From Liquidambar formosana (lineage: Eukaryota; Streptophyta; Magnoliopsida; Saxifragales; Altingiaceae): a DNA stretch of 64,000 bases. Positions 11,216 through 23,956 of the stretch are shown here, in pieces. Numbering within the stretch: the stretch's first letter is position 1; each line of letters begins with the position of its first letter. Under the pieces are notes generated by a model. The model was given only the letters and a program-made list of their open reading frames with translations. It was not told the DNA's origin and searched no databases. The stretch lies in contig CM077833.1 in the NCBI GenBank assembly GCA_039720395.1, forward strand, positions 28,914,271-28,978,270, read 5' to 3'. The translations under genes were made by a program, and so were the position numbers.

Positions 11216-14214
11216 TCATGCTTTAAGGGCAGCTCCTACTTTCACAAGCTCCTGGAGTGCTTTCGCGATCTGTGCCTCCGTCAAGCCTTCCAAACGAATG
11301 CCCCTTTCAACACCCATATCTGTCAAAAACCAAGGTGGGCTTAGATGAAATAACAGCATAAAACCCGAGTTGCAACTATCATGCTAAATAACCAAGGAAA
11401 ATTGCTCAAAAACGTGTCTTGCAGGAAATATTTATTTTAATACACATATTAGTACAAGTATTTACCTTGCTCAGAAAAATGCATTATAACATTGCCAGTT
11501 GCCACACTATCATGTTTACCAGTCAGCAAGTATTTATGCCCACAATTGTATGTACATTGCTGTGAATTGAAAACCACACTGACAACCTAAGAATTAACAT
11601 TTATGATCTCTCTTCTTTTTTTTTTAATGTATATTTTTTTATAAAAAAAAAATTTATTACATTGCAAGAGGGATGAAATCCTTTTGCTTATCAACTTCAC
11701 TAAATTATCTATGTTCATCAGGGTTAAGATTTTCAAAAGTCTGTGTAAACAAAAGAAAATATAAAGGCTGTCCATCGATATGCATGATAAAACTGTATAT
11801 CCAAAAGGAAAATAAACTAACTGATGGAAATGAAGGACATGCAACTACAAGGGAAATTGGCAATGTGAATCCATTTAGACTCAAGTCTCAACATTGTCCA
11901 CATCCAAATATCCAATCTAGCCCATCAATAATTCTCTTATTTCTTTACTTCCAGAAACACCACAATACTGCAAAAAGTGACAACTTACATCTAGTCAACA
12001 GTACTTTTTTAAAAAAGGAAAGTCAACAGTACTCTTAATATCCAATCATGAACCTCTGCTTTTTCTTTTTCTTTTTTTTTTTTTTTTTTGGGGTGGGGGG
12101 GAGGGGGAACTACTACCCTTTAGAATTGTCCCATTTCACAAAGTCATCAACTCCTTCGACAATTGCTTTCCATAGTCCAACTCAACTACATTTCCCAAGT
12201 AGTGAAAAGAGTTTGATTCATCACCAATAAAAACCTAATCCCTAAGCCTCTTTGTTCTTTAGAGACACAAATAGATCCCCAGGCAACTATATAAAAATTG
12301 GAACTCCTAACCAACTTTGCAGTTTCTCCACCTAACTACTAAGGACAAAAACTTAAGAAGGACATATGGTAGAGGATAAGGCTATAAGGCTATAAAGTGT
12401 GATCAAAATTGTAATTATCCTCCCCCAACAAAAAAAACAAAATCCCCACCCCAAATTGAAGGGTTTTGGAAAGGACCAGATTTTCAAATACAATCCCTTT
12501 TTTCTATGTAAAAGATGAATATCTGCTAGCATTTAATAAAGGGGAAAGATGAATTTTAGAGATATTAAAAACTCAATTGGCTAAGTTGGATGAACAACAT
12601 GCAAATGGGATGGATGGAAACTGCAAAAAAAATGTGTTGATACTTCTGTTATTTGGGATCCTAAAGCATCTGGGAATTGTACTTAACCTGCAAGGGCAAG
12701 GGTTGACTTAAAGTGAGTAAAGCTGTTACAATCCTGTAACACTCAATTAAGCTAACAAAGCCAGACCCCAACAACTTGGGGACTCTATCTAGGGTTGAAT
12801 CCAATTGGTGTTCATCGCACATAACTGCCTATCTTAGATGAATTTCCCTAAATATCTTTCTATCCTAGTCGTCAATCATTGCTACCTTTACCTAGCCACT
12901 TATCTATATCAACATCCCATTACTAATTGCAATATAATATTACAATTTACAACACTGCTTTGAGTATGCCAAATAGATGTATTTTATGCAAAGGGTTAGG
13001 AGGAAATGGTAAGTCAAATTTTTATTCATTGTCATTTAAATAGAGCACTTTGGGCTTTCACTTTTTCTTTGGGTGTGGTCCATTGGGTGCTACCTAATTC
13101 AATGAGAGAGCTTTTGTGTGGTTGGTAAATACAAGATGATGATGAAGTGGGAAAGGCTATTTGAAGAATGATACCTCCCCATCTTATTTGAAAGCAAAAA
13201 GATAGAAAAATCTTCTAAAAAGAGGAGCTTTTAGGTGAGAAGATTAAGGAGATTTTAATTAGGGCCCTCCTTCTTTGTATACTGGCCTAAGGCCTTTTTT
13301 AATATACAAATGATTTACTTATAAAAAAGAAAACACTCAGTCAGGATGTAATTGCCTTAGTTCACATTTAGGAAATTTATAAATTTATACGATACAATGT
13401 AGGGACATTTTGAGAGTGTTAATGCTTGCAGTGTAATAAAGTTCATTTGATTTAGACTTCTTTGTGTTAACCTATTGTATTGTAGTTTAATTTATCTAAA
13501 CCTTTTTTCCCGATTAACATTTCGGTTATATATTTAATAGTTTACATCATTCCATCACAAAACACACAGCAAATAGGGAAGTCCTCTTCATTGAGGCATT
13601 CAAACAATTCACACAAATTGCCTAGATAAAGCTTGAACCGATTAGACCATCAATTGGTCTAATCGGTGAATATCTTTTAGAATATTCCTTCAAATATTCC
13701 TCAAAACTCCAAAACGTTTTCAGGCACATCCGCAAATATTTGCCTAATGAATGAATCTGTGCGAACAGAGAGTAACATTAAAAACCCTAGAAGGGATTTA
13801 GATCCCTTTAATTTAACTTGAAAGAACAAAATGCAACTCTCTGTAAATTCACAGTAAAGAGCGACATTAGGAGAAGATTTCATACCATATCTTGCCCATA
13901 TCTGTGGTTCCATCCCATTGGATTCGCGGATCAAGATTGGGAATTTGGGGTTCAATGTCTTTAAATCCTTATAGTTTCTCTCAACAAATGCTCTGAAAAA
14001 AATATTTTAAAAAAATCAACAAGATCTGAAGACAAAAATTAAAGAAAGAAGAAGATAAAATAAGGGTTTCTGGAAAAAAAAAAAAATGAGAATAAATAAA
14101 GCCATAAAAGAAGGTAGTAAAGAAGAACCTAGCCGATGAACTTGCAGGGGATGTCTGGCAAAGCAGAATCCTCAGCTCCTTCAGATTCCGAGAAAGTTGT
14201 CCTCTCCATGCCAT
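11216..14214 (-). CDS. NDUFA2: NADH dehydrogenase 1 alpha subcomplex subunit 2 (complex I B8)
   Basis: Three exons, 14129-14214, 13886-13992 and 11216-11319, splice in frame to 98 residues, the normal size of plant B8. The product begins MAWRGQLSRNLKELRILLCQ, has the core ARAFVERNYKDLKTLNPKF followed by PILIRESNGMEPQIWARY, and ends LEGLTEAQIAKALQELVKVG plus AALKA. This is the thioredoxin-like L51/S25/CI-B8 fold of an accessory subunit of the mitochondrial complex I peripheral arm. There is no cleavable presequence, as usual for this family. The first coding exon and promoter are also present as a degenerate copy at 29075-29297. The second intron, 13885 down to 11320, is long and AT-rich. The Harbinger element at 14361 lies about 150 bp upstream of the start codon, so it sits directly against this promoter. 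Confidence 0.93.
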
Positions 14215-15058
14215 TTCTATCCCCTCTGGCTCTCTCTCTCCTCTCGCCTGCTCACTAGCAGATTTTTGTAATATGCTTGACGGTACGCAAATGCCGGTTT
14301 TAACTTTTGACCCGACCCGTTTTATTCAGTTGGGTAGAGTCTAAAACTAACCATGTTTAAGAGCATTTCCAACCCTTATTTAAAACCCATATCAAATTCA
14401 AATTTGAGTAAAAAATGCCAAAAACCTTCTCCAATCCTATGCTTAAATCCATATCAAATCTGGGGATACTCAAATTTTCCCCAAATTTGGTAGACATCAA
14501 AACCATACTCAAATATGAAGGGCAAATCAGCCAGAAGCTTCAATAGCTATATTTGGCCGGAAACTCACCAAATATATCACCAGAGACTCGTTTCTCTCTC
14601 TTTCTCAACATTCTTGGATGGAAAATGTTATTTTCTCATTCTTTTCTCTTTCCCTATTTGTCTTCAAGTTGTCAAAACTTTATTGGTCGTTGGCGATAAT
14701 GGTGCAATTCTGGTTGGAGAAAGCAAAGCTACTCAGGTACGTAGCCACGAATAGGAACGGATTTCTAAGGTTATGGTTCTCCTAGTTCTCCAGTCTTTAG
14801 TTATGGTTCTTGGATCTGCTTTCTATGGGAATTAATCTGTAGGGTTTCGAGAGTGCTTTCTGTAAATGGAGAGAAAGAGAAGAGAAAGATAGGGATCAAA
14901 AATCAAGCAATAGAAAGATAGAGTGAGTGAGAAATTGAGCAAGAGAAAGGGAAAGAAATATAGTGATCATAATTTCTACAATTTGAAATTATAGAGTTTG
15001 CAAATAAAAGGAGAAAAGAGTGAATGAGAGAGAATGACGAAAGTGAGTGAGATATTAG

Positions 15059-15832
15059 TGTTGGAATAAATCCATGAAATAACTTCTAATTGTTGGAATA
15101 TTAGCAAAATAGCATAATAACAGAAGTTACGTACCTTGTACCAAATAGAGTTAATCCCGTTCCAGCTAGTAAATAGTAAAATAATAGAATTAATACGAGT
15201 TACCTTACATGAAATAAAGTCAATCCTAATCCAGCTAAGAAGCGCGATAACGTTTCTTGAAAATAGTTGGAGCTTCCCATTCGTGCAAGGGATTCTGGCA
15301 ACTCTATCTTCGAGATTCAACTTAGCTCGGACTCAGATCCGTTCCTCTACGATCTTGCACTAACGGCAAGAACCAAGTACCTTCAACCTCTTTTCAAAAT
15401 GCCTAACACAAACTCAAAACATATAGTAGTTAAGTATTAGATAGAACTCTTAACTTGGAACCTCGAGGTCACACCAAAAGTAACCACAAATTGGTTCTCT
15501 GAAAACTTCTTTTTAAATAAAATACCCAGCATCCCTATATATAGGAGAATGATAGCTTGTAAGAGAAGTAATAGGTTACTTGTAAGACTCAAACTTTTAA
15601 TCATTAATACAAAGATTCCATCTTATCCATAAAAGATTCTATCTTATTCAGAAAAGATTTGATCTTATCTAAAAGTCTATTCAATAAAGATTTGATCTTA
15701 TCCAAAAATCTATCAAATAAAGATTTGATCTTATCCAAAAAGGATTTGATCTTATCTAAAAAGATTCGATCTTATCCAAAAAGATTTTAAAAAACAAAAT
15801 AATAAATCGGTTAATTTAAATCATTTCCAACA
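15059..15832 (-). repeat. Copia 3' LTR
   Basis: Begins TGTTGGAATAAATCC and ends TCATTTCCAACA on the plus strand (TG...CA termini). It contains a TATATATA box at 15536-15543 and a tandem array of a roughly 18-bp motif built on AGATTTGATCTTATC at about 15610-15790. Confidence 0.92.
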
Positions 15833-16739
15833 ATCCCCCACTTGATTTAAATTAATAAAATAAATACGAAAATAATAACAATGGGCATCTAGGAAAGTCA
15901 TGTGCATAAATGAAGGTGTCTTCAGGACTTGAACCTCCACTTAGTATAAACACATCAAAATTTATCAAATAACTTAAGTGGACATGCCTTGAACTTAAGG
16001 ACCCATGTAGACAAACTGGATATGTCATACACACATTTCTTTCAAAGTTATTGTACTTCTAAAGTTGGCATCTTTTGAGTCTGTGCCGAATCCCATTTTA
16101 CTGAGTGATCCAGAGACAGCCTGTTATCTCTTGTGAAGTGACTAGCTTCAACACTCAGAAAGGTAAGTCTATCAAGAATGCACCCTGTAACACTCCTATC
16201 CACATGATATATAGACTTATTAAGAGAAATTAAATTCTCAACCTCTCACAATTCACAGGACTCATCTGCAAGGAAACCAACTGCAGGAATTGCACTAACT
16301 CATCATAGGAATGGACTCAATTTCATAAATTTAGTTCACACACAACGGTTGTTTCTTAGCTTGTTTTTCCCATTGAACTTAAGAATTCTCATCAGGTTGG
16401 GTTCCCACTAAGTACAACTCAATTACAGGCTTTTAGTCCCATTCCCCTCGATGAAGCTGAGATAAATATCTCCCAAAACACTTAGTTAAGGGGTCAGTCA
16501 AATTCTCTTTGGACTTCACATATTGCATATCAATAATCTCATCATAAATAAAGATAAGTCCTTTATCAGACGAATTGGTCTGGATTTCACATTATAGATC
16601 TCAATATATGCTTTAAGCATAGCAGATTAATTATCATAACATATAGTAATTGCTGGTACTGGCTTATTCCATATTGGTATGTCTACCAATAAATTCTTCA
16701 GCCATTCTGCTTCCTCTTCTGCGAATGAGAGTTCCATAA

Positions 16740-18150
16740 ACTCAAATTCCATAGTAGAATGAGCTATACTGCCAAAATGAAAATCCATCTAGTTATGGAT
16801 GTCCTGTCATCTAAAGATGAATTCCATGTTGCATCACTGTTCTCTTCAAGTACAGTAGGAAACCTCCCATAATGCAACCCATAATGCATCGTGCCTCTCA
16901 AATATCTCAAAACTTTGCTTAATGCAGTCCAGTACTCTTTATCAGGATTGCTCGTGTATCTACACCGTTTTCCTACTGCATAGGTGATATCCAACCTTGT
17001 GCAGTGCAATGCATCAATAATCTAAGAATATTTGAGTTGAGATACACATTAGCTTTCATTCATTTTTAACTTGATGCTAGAATCATAAGTAGTTGGTGCT
17101 GGAAAACAATCAAAATAATCAAATCTCCTTAGGATTTTCTCAACATAATTTGATTGTGAGAATGCAATTCCATTATTAGTTCTGAGTATTTTGATTCTGA
17201 GAATGACATAAGCTTCTCCAAGATCCTTGCACCAAAATTTGATGACAAGAACTTCTTTGTTTCACTGACACACTCAAGATCTGTGCCAAAATAGCATATC
17301 ATCTGCATAGAAACATATGGTTACTCCAGAATTGCCATCAAATTTGCTATAGATGCATACATTTGCCCCATTTATTTGATAACCATTCTCAAGAAGCGTT
17401 CTCCTGTATTTCTCATGCCACTGCTTTGGTACCTGTTTCAGCCTATATAAGTACTTGACTGATTTGCAAACATTCTTCTCATTCTAAGCAGAATAAGACC
17501 TTCAGGCTTGCATAAAATAAATTTATTCTTTAAGTTCCCCATTTTAGGAATGTAGTCTTCGCATCCATTTGATGAATGATCAGATTATTTACAGCAGCCA
17601 AAGCTATCATTAACCTGTAAATATTTTATCGATTATACATCGTAGAGAATCGAAAATTATAATTTGTTTCAATTCATGAATAGAATTAGTATAGATAAAA
17701 ATCAAGTATTTCGCACCACGAACAACATAAAAATTATTGCTGAGATTTGGATGGAAGCAAACATTTTGATAAAAATCAAAATTCTTTCTCTAGCCCATCT
17801 ATCGATTAAAAGATTTAACCACAAAATAGCATAACTTCTATCATCAAAACTAAATTTTCTTTTTATAGTATAGTCTAGACAATATGTCTAACTCAAACAT
17901 TTAAAAAACATGCTTACCAAGCAAGTCACCAAATACGAGATTATTCCTAATGTAAAAGACATACAAGACTTCTATAAGAAGAATTATATCTTTTAGAGGT
18001 AAACTCAAGCTCAAATGAGTCTTTCCTACAATTACAGATGAGGAAGTTCCCACAAGATGTTCATCTCACCCCCACTAGTTCATAGGTATAGAATATGCTT
18101 TTGTTACTATATATGTGAAGGGTGGCACCAGTATTAATCCACCACTTAAC
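16740..18150 (-). pseudogene. Copia pol remnant (protease, reverse transcriptase, RNase H)
   Basis: Read on the minus strand with frameshifts and stops, the order of domains is normal. A protease active-site region lies near 18120-18150, where the aspartate of the DTGA motif reads as asparagine (NTGA). Reverse transcriptase runs about 17580-17150 with the motif FYADDM near 17295-17320 in place of the usual copia YVDDM. Sequence of the RT-RNase H junction (MHCTRLDITYAVGK, then VLRYLRGTMHYGLHYG) lies at 16764-17009. Several in-frame stops show that it is dead. Confidence 0.85.
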
Positions 18151-18432
18151 ATTTCCATTGACAATAGTAATTTCATTCATAAAATACTAAACATGTCATC
18201 CTGCCCAATAATTTTGTATATGTTGTTTTGGTATCTTATGTATCCAAACAATGGAAATTCTTTTCATAATACTAAATAAATTCACATGGTTCAAGTCCGA
18301 GAGAAGTAAAGTAACTACAAGACTCGATTATTTTCAAATTGATGCAATGGGAGCAAAATATCTTTAAAATGAAGCTACGAGAGTAAACTATCTTTAAATT
18401 AAGCTACTATAAGGAGAAAACTATCTTCAAAT

Positions 18433-19207
18433 TATTGGAATAAATCCATGAAATAACTTCTAATTGTTGGAATATTAGCAAAATAGCATAATAACAGAAG
18501 TTACGTACCTTGCGCCAAATAGAGTTAATCCCATTCCAGTTAGTAAATAGCAAAATAATAGAATTAATACGAGTTACCTTACATAAAATAAAGTCAATCC
18601 CAATCCAGCTAAGAGGCGCAATAACGTTTCTTGAAGATAGTTGGAGCCTCCCATACGTGCAAGGGATTTTGGCAACTCTATCTTCGAGATTCAACTTAGC
18701 TCGGACTCAGATCTGTTCCTCTACGATTTTGCACTAATCGGTAGGAACTAAGTACCTTCAACCTCTTTTCAAAATGCCTAACACAAACTCAAAACATATA
18801 GTAGTTAAGTATTAGATAGAACTCTTAACTTGGAACCTCAAGGTCACACCAAAAGTAACCACAAATTGGTTCTCTCAAAACTTCTTTTCAAATAACATAC
18901 CCAGCATTCCTATATATAGGAGAATGATAGCTTGTAAGAGAAGTAATAGGTTACTTGTAAGACTCAAACTCTTAATCATTAATACAAAGATTCCATCTTA
19001 TCCATAAAAGATTTTATCTTATCCAGAAAAGATTTGATCTTATCTAAAAGTCTATCCAATAAAGATTTGATCTTATCCAAAAATCCATCCAATAAAGATT
19101 TGATCTTGACCAAAAAGGATTTGATCTTATCTAAAAAGATTCGATCTTATCCAAAAAGATTTTAAAAAACAAAATAATAAATCGATTAATTTAAATCATT
19201 TCCAACA
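18433..19207 (-). repeat. Copia 5' LTR
   Basis: Near-identical to the LTR at 15059-15832. The inner terminus has lost its canonical dinucleotide (TATTGG instead of TGTTGG). A TATATATA box lies at 18911-18918 and the same GATTTGATCTTATC array at about 18985-19165. Confidence 0.92.
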
Positions 19208-19769
19208 ATTAGATGAGAGAGACAAAAGAGATAGGAGACTACTAGCAGAGAACCTAACGGTAATTGAGAGAGAAATGGGAGAGAGAAATGAGAGAGAGGG
19301 TAGTGAATTCTACTGCTAGATACTGCAACTAGAGAGAGAGATAAAGAGAAAAGGGACAGTGAAGGGATGTGATGTGCTAAAGTTGAGATGTGCTTCAGAT
19401 TTGCTTATGCTAACAGATGAATAGTAAAAGTCAAATTTGCTTATGCTAACAGATGAATGGTAAGAAAAAAAAAATGGTTATTTTTTTCTACTATAAATTG
19501 CAAACACAAAAGCTCATTTTTTTCACCACAAACTCCTCTATTTTCTTTTCACATATTCCTATTCAATTTGTATTTTACCTTCTATTTTAAATTGTTGAAA
19601 AAGTGTTTTTTTTTTCAAGTTTTTCTTTTATTATTATTTATGTTCAAACAATGGGTGAGTACCAAATGTTTGAAGACACAACTTTAGAAGAGTCTTATGG
19701 CATCCAATTTTTTTTAGAAAAAGCCAATGTTCGTGGTAAAGCATTTATTTTAATGGAAAATAAAGCATT

Positions 19770-20643
19770 GTGTAGATCTTAATTATCCATTTCTAAATAC
19801 ACGGCCATTTGTGGGTAGTAGTCTAAAGCATTTGGTGCTTTAGGAATGCATACGCATTTGTTTTTGTTTGCAACCGAATGTTAAAGCAAGAGGGGTCATT
19901 TCTTTATCTCATTGTTGGGATAAGATTAAATAATCGATTAGCAAGTTTTGTGGTTATTATGAGCAAGCACAAACGATCAATGGAAGTGGAAAGATTAAAG
20001 CAAATAAGGTAATCTTGAAAATAAAAATAATTTATGATTTTTTTTAATTATAGTTTTAGATATTTACTATTTGATTTTTCACTAGATTACTGAAGCTAGA
20101 TGCCTGTATCAACAATTTGAAAAAAAAAAAAAAAAAAAAAAGGGCATTCACATTTGACTCATGCTGGGAATTTTTGCGCCATACTCCAAAGTGGAAGGCA
20201 ATTAAATATCAACTCAACTACAAAGGTACGGGGCAAATTGGATTAAGTTCAACTTCCTCAACTCCTAGCAATCTGATATCCCTCGACTCCGATATAGATT
20301 CGGTCAAGAACCATCCAGGTGAAAAATTAAAATGACCAATTGGAACTAAGGGTGAGAAAGAATCACAAAGCAGAAAGTGATTCATGATGGTAGGCTTGAT
20401 GAGATGGTGACCAATCAGACTAAAATTGTTGAAGTGTCGATGGGTATGTCCTCTCAAACAAATGAGCGAGAAAACCAAAAGGTTGTATATTGTCATATAA
20501 AGATTAAGGATAGGAAAGCACGTCTAAAATTATTATCCCAATTCAATGAAAGAGAACAGAGAAATGAGGATAATAGAATCATGTCAATAGATATGACCAA
20601 TTTCAATCCTATGCAGCAATCCTACTGTAAAGATCTTCAATGA
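19770..20643 (+). pseudogene. Harbinger ORF1 (MYB/trihelix-like DNA-binding protein) remnant
   Basis: Conceptual translation shows the family pattern in pieces: HCWDKIK...SKFCGYYEQAQ (about 19913-19975), then after a probable intron ITEARCLYQQF, AFTFDSCWEFLRHTPKWK (from 20145), PIGTKGEKES and IMSIDMTNFNPMQQSY near the end. Harbinger ORF1 proteins carry the same KFxGYYxQA, PFTFxxCWxxLxxxPKW and NPMQQ-type motifs. Stops, a long A-run at 20120-20141 and frame changes make it non-functional. Confidence 0.75.
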
Positions 20644-20859
20644 AAAATTATTGAGCAAACTATAAATAATAGGTTTTAAATGCCTTATAGATATATGTTT
20701 AGGATCTTCTACTATTTTGGGTAGTAGAAGTTCTACAATGATTTAATTAATGTAATATTTTTTTTTATCTAGTAGAAATTGGAATATTGGAAAATCTTAT
20801 CATTTTAAAACTTAAAAAGTTACATCATCACCCCACGACATTGCCATAGATGCTCAATT

Positions 20860-22067
20860 AAGTCATTGTAGAGAGTAAAATGCGTATTTCCTATCTCTAA
20901 TTCTTACATGACAAGCCATAAAGGCTTTAAAGTCAGAATTAATTGCTCGTGAAACTTCAACTGGCTTAGATGCTAATGTGTCATACTCATAACCAAGATA
21001 GCTCTTTATTTCATCTTCAACAATTATATTGTGCAAAATAATACATATTTTCATTATATCCCCAAGTGTTTCAGGATCCCAAAATTGTGTCGGTCGGTCC
21101 ACGTATAATTGCGAATAGAGATTGTAGAACCCCAGATGCCCACTCCACATCCTTCCTCATAGATTACTACTTCTATGCGAATAGTTGTTTCTTTGGTTCA
21201 AGGAGCGAGGAAATGGTTTGAACCAATGTTACCTATCGAGGATATATACCATCAGCCAGATAATTTCCCATATTATAGTTATGCCCATTGATGGAGTAAT
21301 TAGCTAGGGGAGCTAACCCTTGGACGAGGTTAAAAATGATAGGAGCATCAATCCAAGACGTTAAGATTATTGTGTGATCTTGGCATTCTGAAAAAGGCAT
21401 GCTAAATCCACAAATCTTTAGAAGCTACAGCTTCAAGAATGATGGTAGGTTTTCTAGCATGACCCACATAATGACATTTCCATGCTGTTGGGCAGTTCTT
21501 CCATTGCCAGTGCATACAATCCAAACTTCCAACATTCCAAAAAATCCACAAGCCTCCCCAATAGTGATTAATCTAGCAATATCATTTGTCGTTGGAGATT
21601 TGAGATACTCATATCCAAAAACTTCAATAATTGTTCGACAAATTCTTTTACACATTCGATCACAATGCTCTCTCCATTTGCAGGTACTTATCAATTGCAT
21701 CTGCAGACGTTCCATACGCAAGCATTCTCATTGCAGTTGTCATCTTTTGAAGAGTGGAAAATCCGATAACATTACATGCATCTATTTTTTGAACAAAATA
21801 AGGATTGTGTACTTCAATAGCATTGAGAATACGCAAAAATAAAGGACGATTTATTCCAAAGCGTCTCTGGAATATTGGAGGCGGATGTATTGCATTTGCA
21901 ACAAAATATTTTGTGAACAATTGATCGTGACTTCTCTTTCTTTCGCAATGGTAGTATTTACTCCTTGGAACAAAACCACTATGTTTGTTGGATTGCTTCA
22001 CTTCCTTTCTTAAGATTTCCAACATCGTAGCATTATTTGTGTCATAAAGAGTCACAAGTACTATTAT

Positions 22068-22099
<32 letters not shown>

Positions 22100-22120
22100 T
22101 ATTGAAGAAGATAAAGATGA
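20860..22120 (-). pseudogene. Harbinger DDE transposase (HARBI1-like) remnant
   Basis: The minus strand encodes, in several frames, the order expected for plant Harbinger transposases. An acidic N-terminus from a GAT-repeat lies at 22077-22100. FQRRFGINRPLFLRILNAIE and MRMLAYGTSADAIDKYLQM lie within 21660-22055. RTIIEVFGYEYLKSPTTNDI lies within 21425-21721. The catalytic block SLDCMHWQWKNCPTAW is in a different frame near 21470-21530. The C-terminal FWDPETLGDIMKICIILHNI is within 20863-21150. At least two frameshifts and a stop interrupt it. Confidence 0.85.
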
Positions 22121-22539
22121 AAAACCAATGAACAAAGAAAGCATAGATGAAAAATGGAATATAAAATTGACTGTGTTAGAGAAGAGGATGGCTTTATTTA
22201 TAGAAAAAACATGAAGGGAAAATGGGAGCCAAAATTTTGGTGGGAATTGGGCGGGGAGGGGGGGGGGAATGTTGGACGGAAAAGATGTAAGGAAGAACAT
22301 TAGGTGGGAGAGGTGTTTTGGCGGGAAAGAAGTTGTGGAAAAAAAAAGAGGGAAATAAATTATTATTAAAAACCTTTGGGATAGGTTAGGAATTTTAAAA
22401 AAGATTTTAGTTAAAATTTGAGCCTAAAGAGCTCCATATCAAATCTGGGAATACATTTTCATTTTTTTCACTCAAATCTGAGTAAAAAAAAGGGTAAAGG
22501 CGGGAGATGTTCTAGCTAATAATGTATGAGAGCCGTGGT

Positions 22540-23956
22540 TGGCTAGGTTAGGGTTTTACACAAGTGGCCATTTGCAGAAACAAAAAGAGTCTAGAAAATC
22601 AATTCGACTCTCTCCTTCCCTTCCGCCGGTCTGCTGCTGATCACTCGCAGGTGATTTATCCTCTGATTTATATATGATTATTGATGAATAAAATGTTTAT
22701 TTTCTCTCTTCGTGATTTTCTTACGTCTTTCTCGTGGCTGATTCATTGCTTGATTCCTTTGAATCTTTGGAGTTTTGGTGTTTGGGACCCGAGAAAGTTT
22801 AAAAACTCCACTCGATTGAGTCTCATACAACTTGGTGACTGAGTTGCGGTGATTTTAGTTTTATTCTTCTATCTTTTTCCTCAGTTTTCTAGGTAACTAA
22901 ACGGAGCATAAATGTTTGATTTCCCTTTAAATTGATGTATGGATCTGTTGATATCTGTTCTATAGCCTGTTGATTTACAGTACATCTAATTTATAAATTT
23001 GTTTTAATGTTTTCATTATATACATGTATTATGAAAACTGTGTTATATTGAATTGATATTCAGATCTGATTGAGATTGTGTAGTTCATTGAGATTGTGTA
23101 TATAGTAATTTATTTATCCTGTTTGACAATTAAAAATTGCACGTTGTACAGAAGGTCCTAAACTACTTGAGTGCCCATTGTGTCATACTGTCCGATGACA
23201 ACATGCAAAATATTATATGAAATTCATTGTTTCTGCTATGATGTTTAATTTGGGTGCCATGATGTCCAAAGGGAGCATAGATGTTTGATTTCCCAGGTGT
23301 TTGGGGTTGAAACTTGTGCCTGAACCAATGCTACTATTCTTTCTTGCCCATTGTCCACTTTTTTGTACTTTCGGCAGCTTTATCATTTATTTATTTTTCT
23401 GTTAGCTTCTAAATTTAATGTGTGAGTTTGTTCTATGTTATCATTGCCGGCGAATTATTTACTGTTTTGCAGCTACCATTATACGAAACAATGGTAGATG
23501 GCCATGAATATGATAAGAACATTATTGTGGAGGTCTTCACTAACGTTGTTTTTGGAGGGGGGGGGGGGGAAGAAGAGTCAACTTAAGGAAAATTGAGATT
23601 GAAAGAGAGCTTTCGGAGGGAAATTGAAAATTACTTTTACAATTTTGGTGATTTTTCTTTAGTTTTTTTTTTAGGTGTTCATTGTTGTTCCTCTCTCCCT
23701 CCCTTCATCTATCGTCTCTATGTGCTTTATTTGTTTTTCTTTCTTTTAGAAATGTAGAACCTTTCAAATTGCTGTTTACATCTACAGACTCAAGATTGGG
23801 TATTGACACTATTTTAATCATGCTTAAACCTGGTGCTTCTGTGTTAGTGCGATTGGTTATGAGCAATGTTATTGTTTGCTGCAGGGCAGGCATTTTAGGT
23901 ACTGTGGATGAATTTCCATGCAATAGCGTGAGGAATATCAGCTTCTTTATCAATCA
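22540..23956 (+). promoter_or_regulatory. Promoter, 5'UTR and long leader intron of the 23957 gene
   Basis: A 5'UTR-like exon rich in CT at about 22560-22650 ends with the donor GCAG|GTGATT. A possible additional coding exon, MVDGHEYDKNIIVE, lies at 23492-23533 after the acceptor TTTTGCAG. Exon sequence resumes after TTTGCTGCAG at 23884. Just upstream of ATG 23957, two frames each look coding (see findings), so the true N-terminus is uncertain. Confidence 0.5.

Larger units (their letters stand above)
15059..19207 (-). mobile_element. Ty1/copia LTR retrotransposon, internally deleted
   Basis: Two direct repeats of about 775 bp flank a 2.6-kb interior, and the whole is bordered by a perfect 5-bp target duplication ATTAG (15054-15058 and 19208-19212). 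The polypurine tract GTGGGGGATTG lies next to the 15059-15832 LTR when read on the minus strand, so that copy is the 3' LTR and transcription ran leftwards. The interior holds decayed protease and reverse transcriptase/RNase H sequence, and is shorter than a complete element (normally over 4 kb), so gag and much of integrase are missing. I found no canonical initiator-tRNA primer site beside the 5' LTR. The two LTRs look highly similar by eye, suggesting a fairly young insertion. Confidence 0.92.
14361..22512. mobile_element. PIF/Harbinger DNA transposon, decayed, with a Copia insertion
   Basis: The left end reads GAGCATTTCCAACCCTTATTT and the inverted right end GAACATCTCCCGCCTTTACCC, a typical degenerate Harbinger terminal inverted repeat. 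Subterminal sequence also matches in inverted orientation (TTTGAGTAAAAAATG and CATATCAAATCTGGGGATAC). The flanks are TAA (left) and TAG (right), consistent with a decayed 3-bp duplication. Without the Copia insertion the element is about 4 kb. It carries the two expected genes in convergent orientation: ORF1 (+, about 19770-20643) and a DDE transposase (-, about 20880-22120), both broken. It fills the space between NDUFA2 and the gene starting near 22540. Confidence 0.85.

Noticed and set aside
15136..15363. 75-residue ORF repeated at 18510-18737
   Set aside because: Both lie inside the LTRs, and their similarity only reflects LTR identity.
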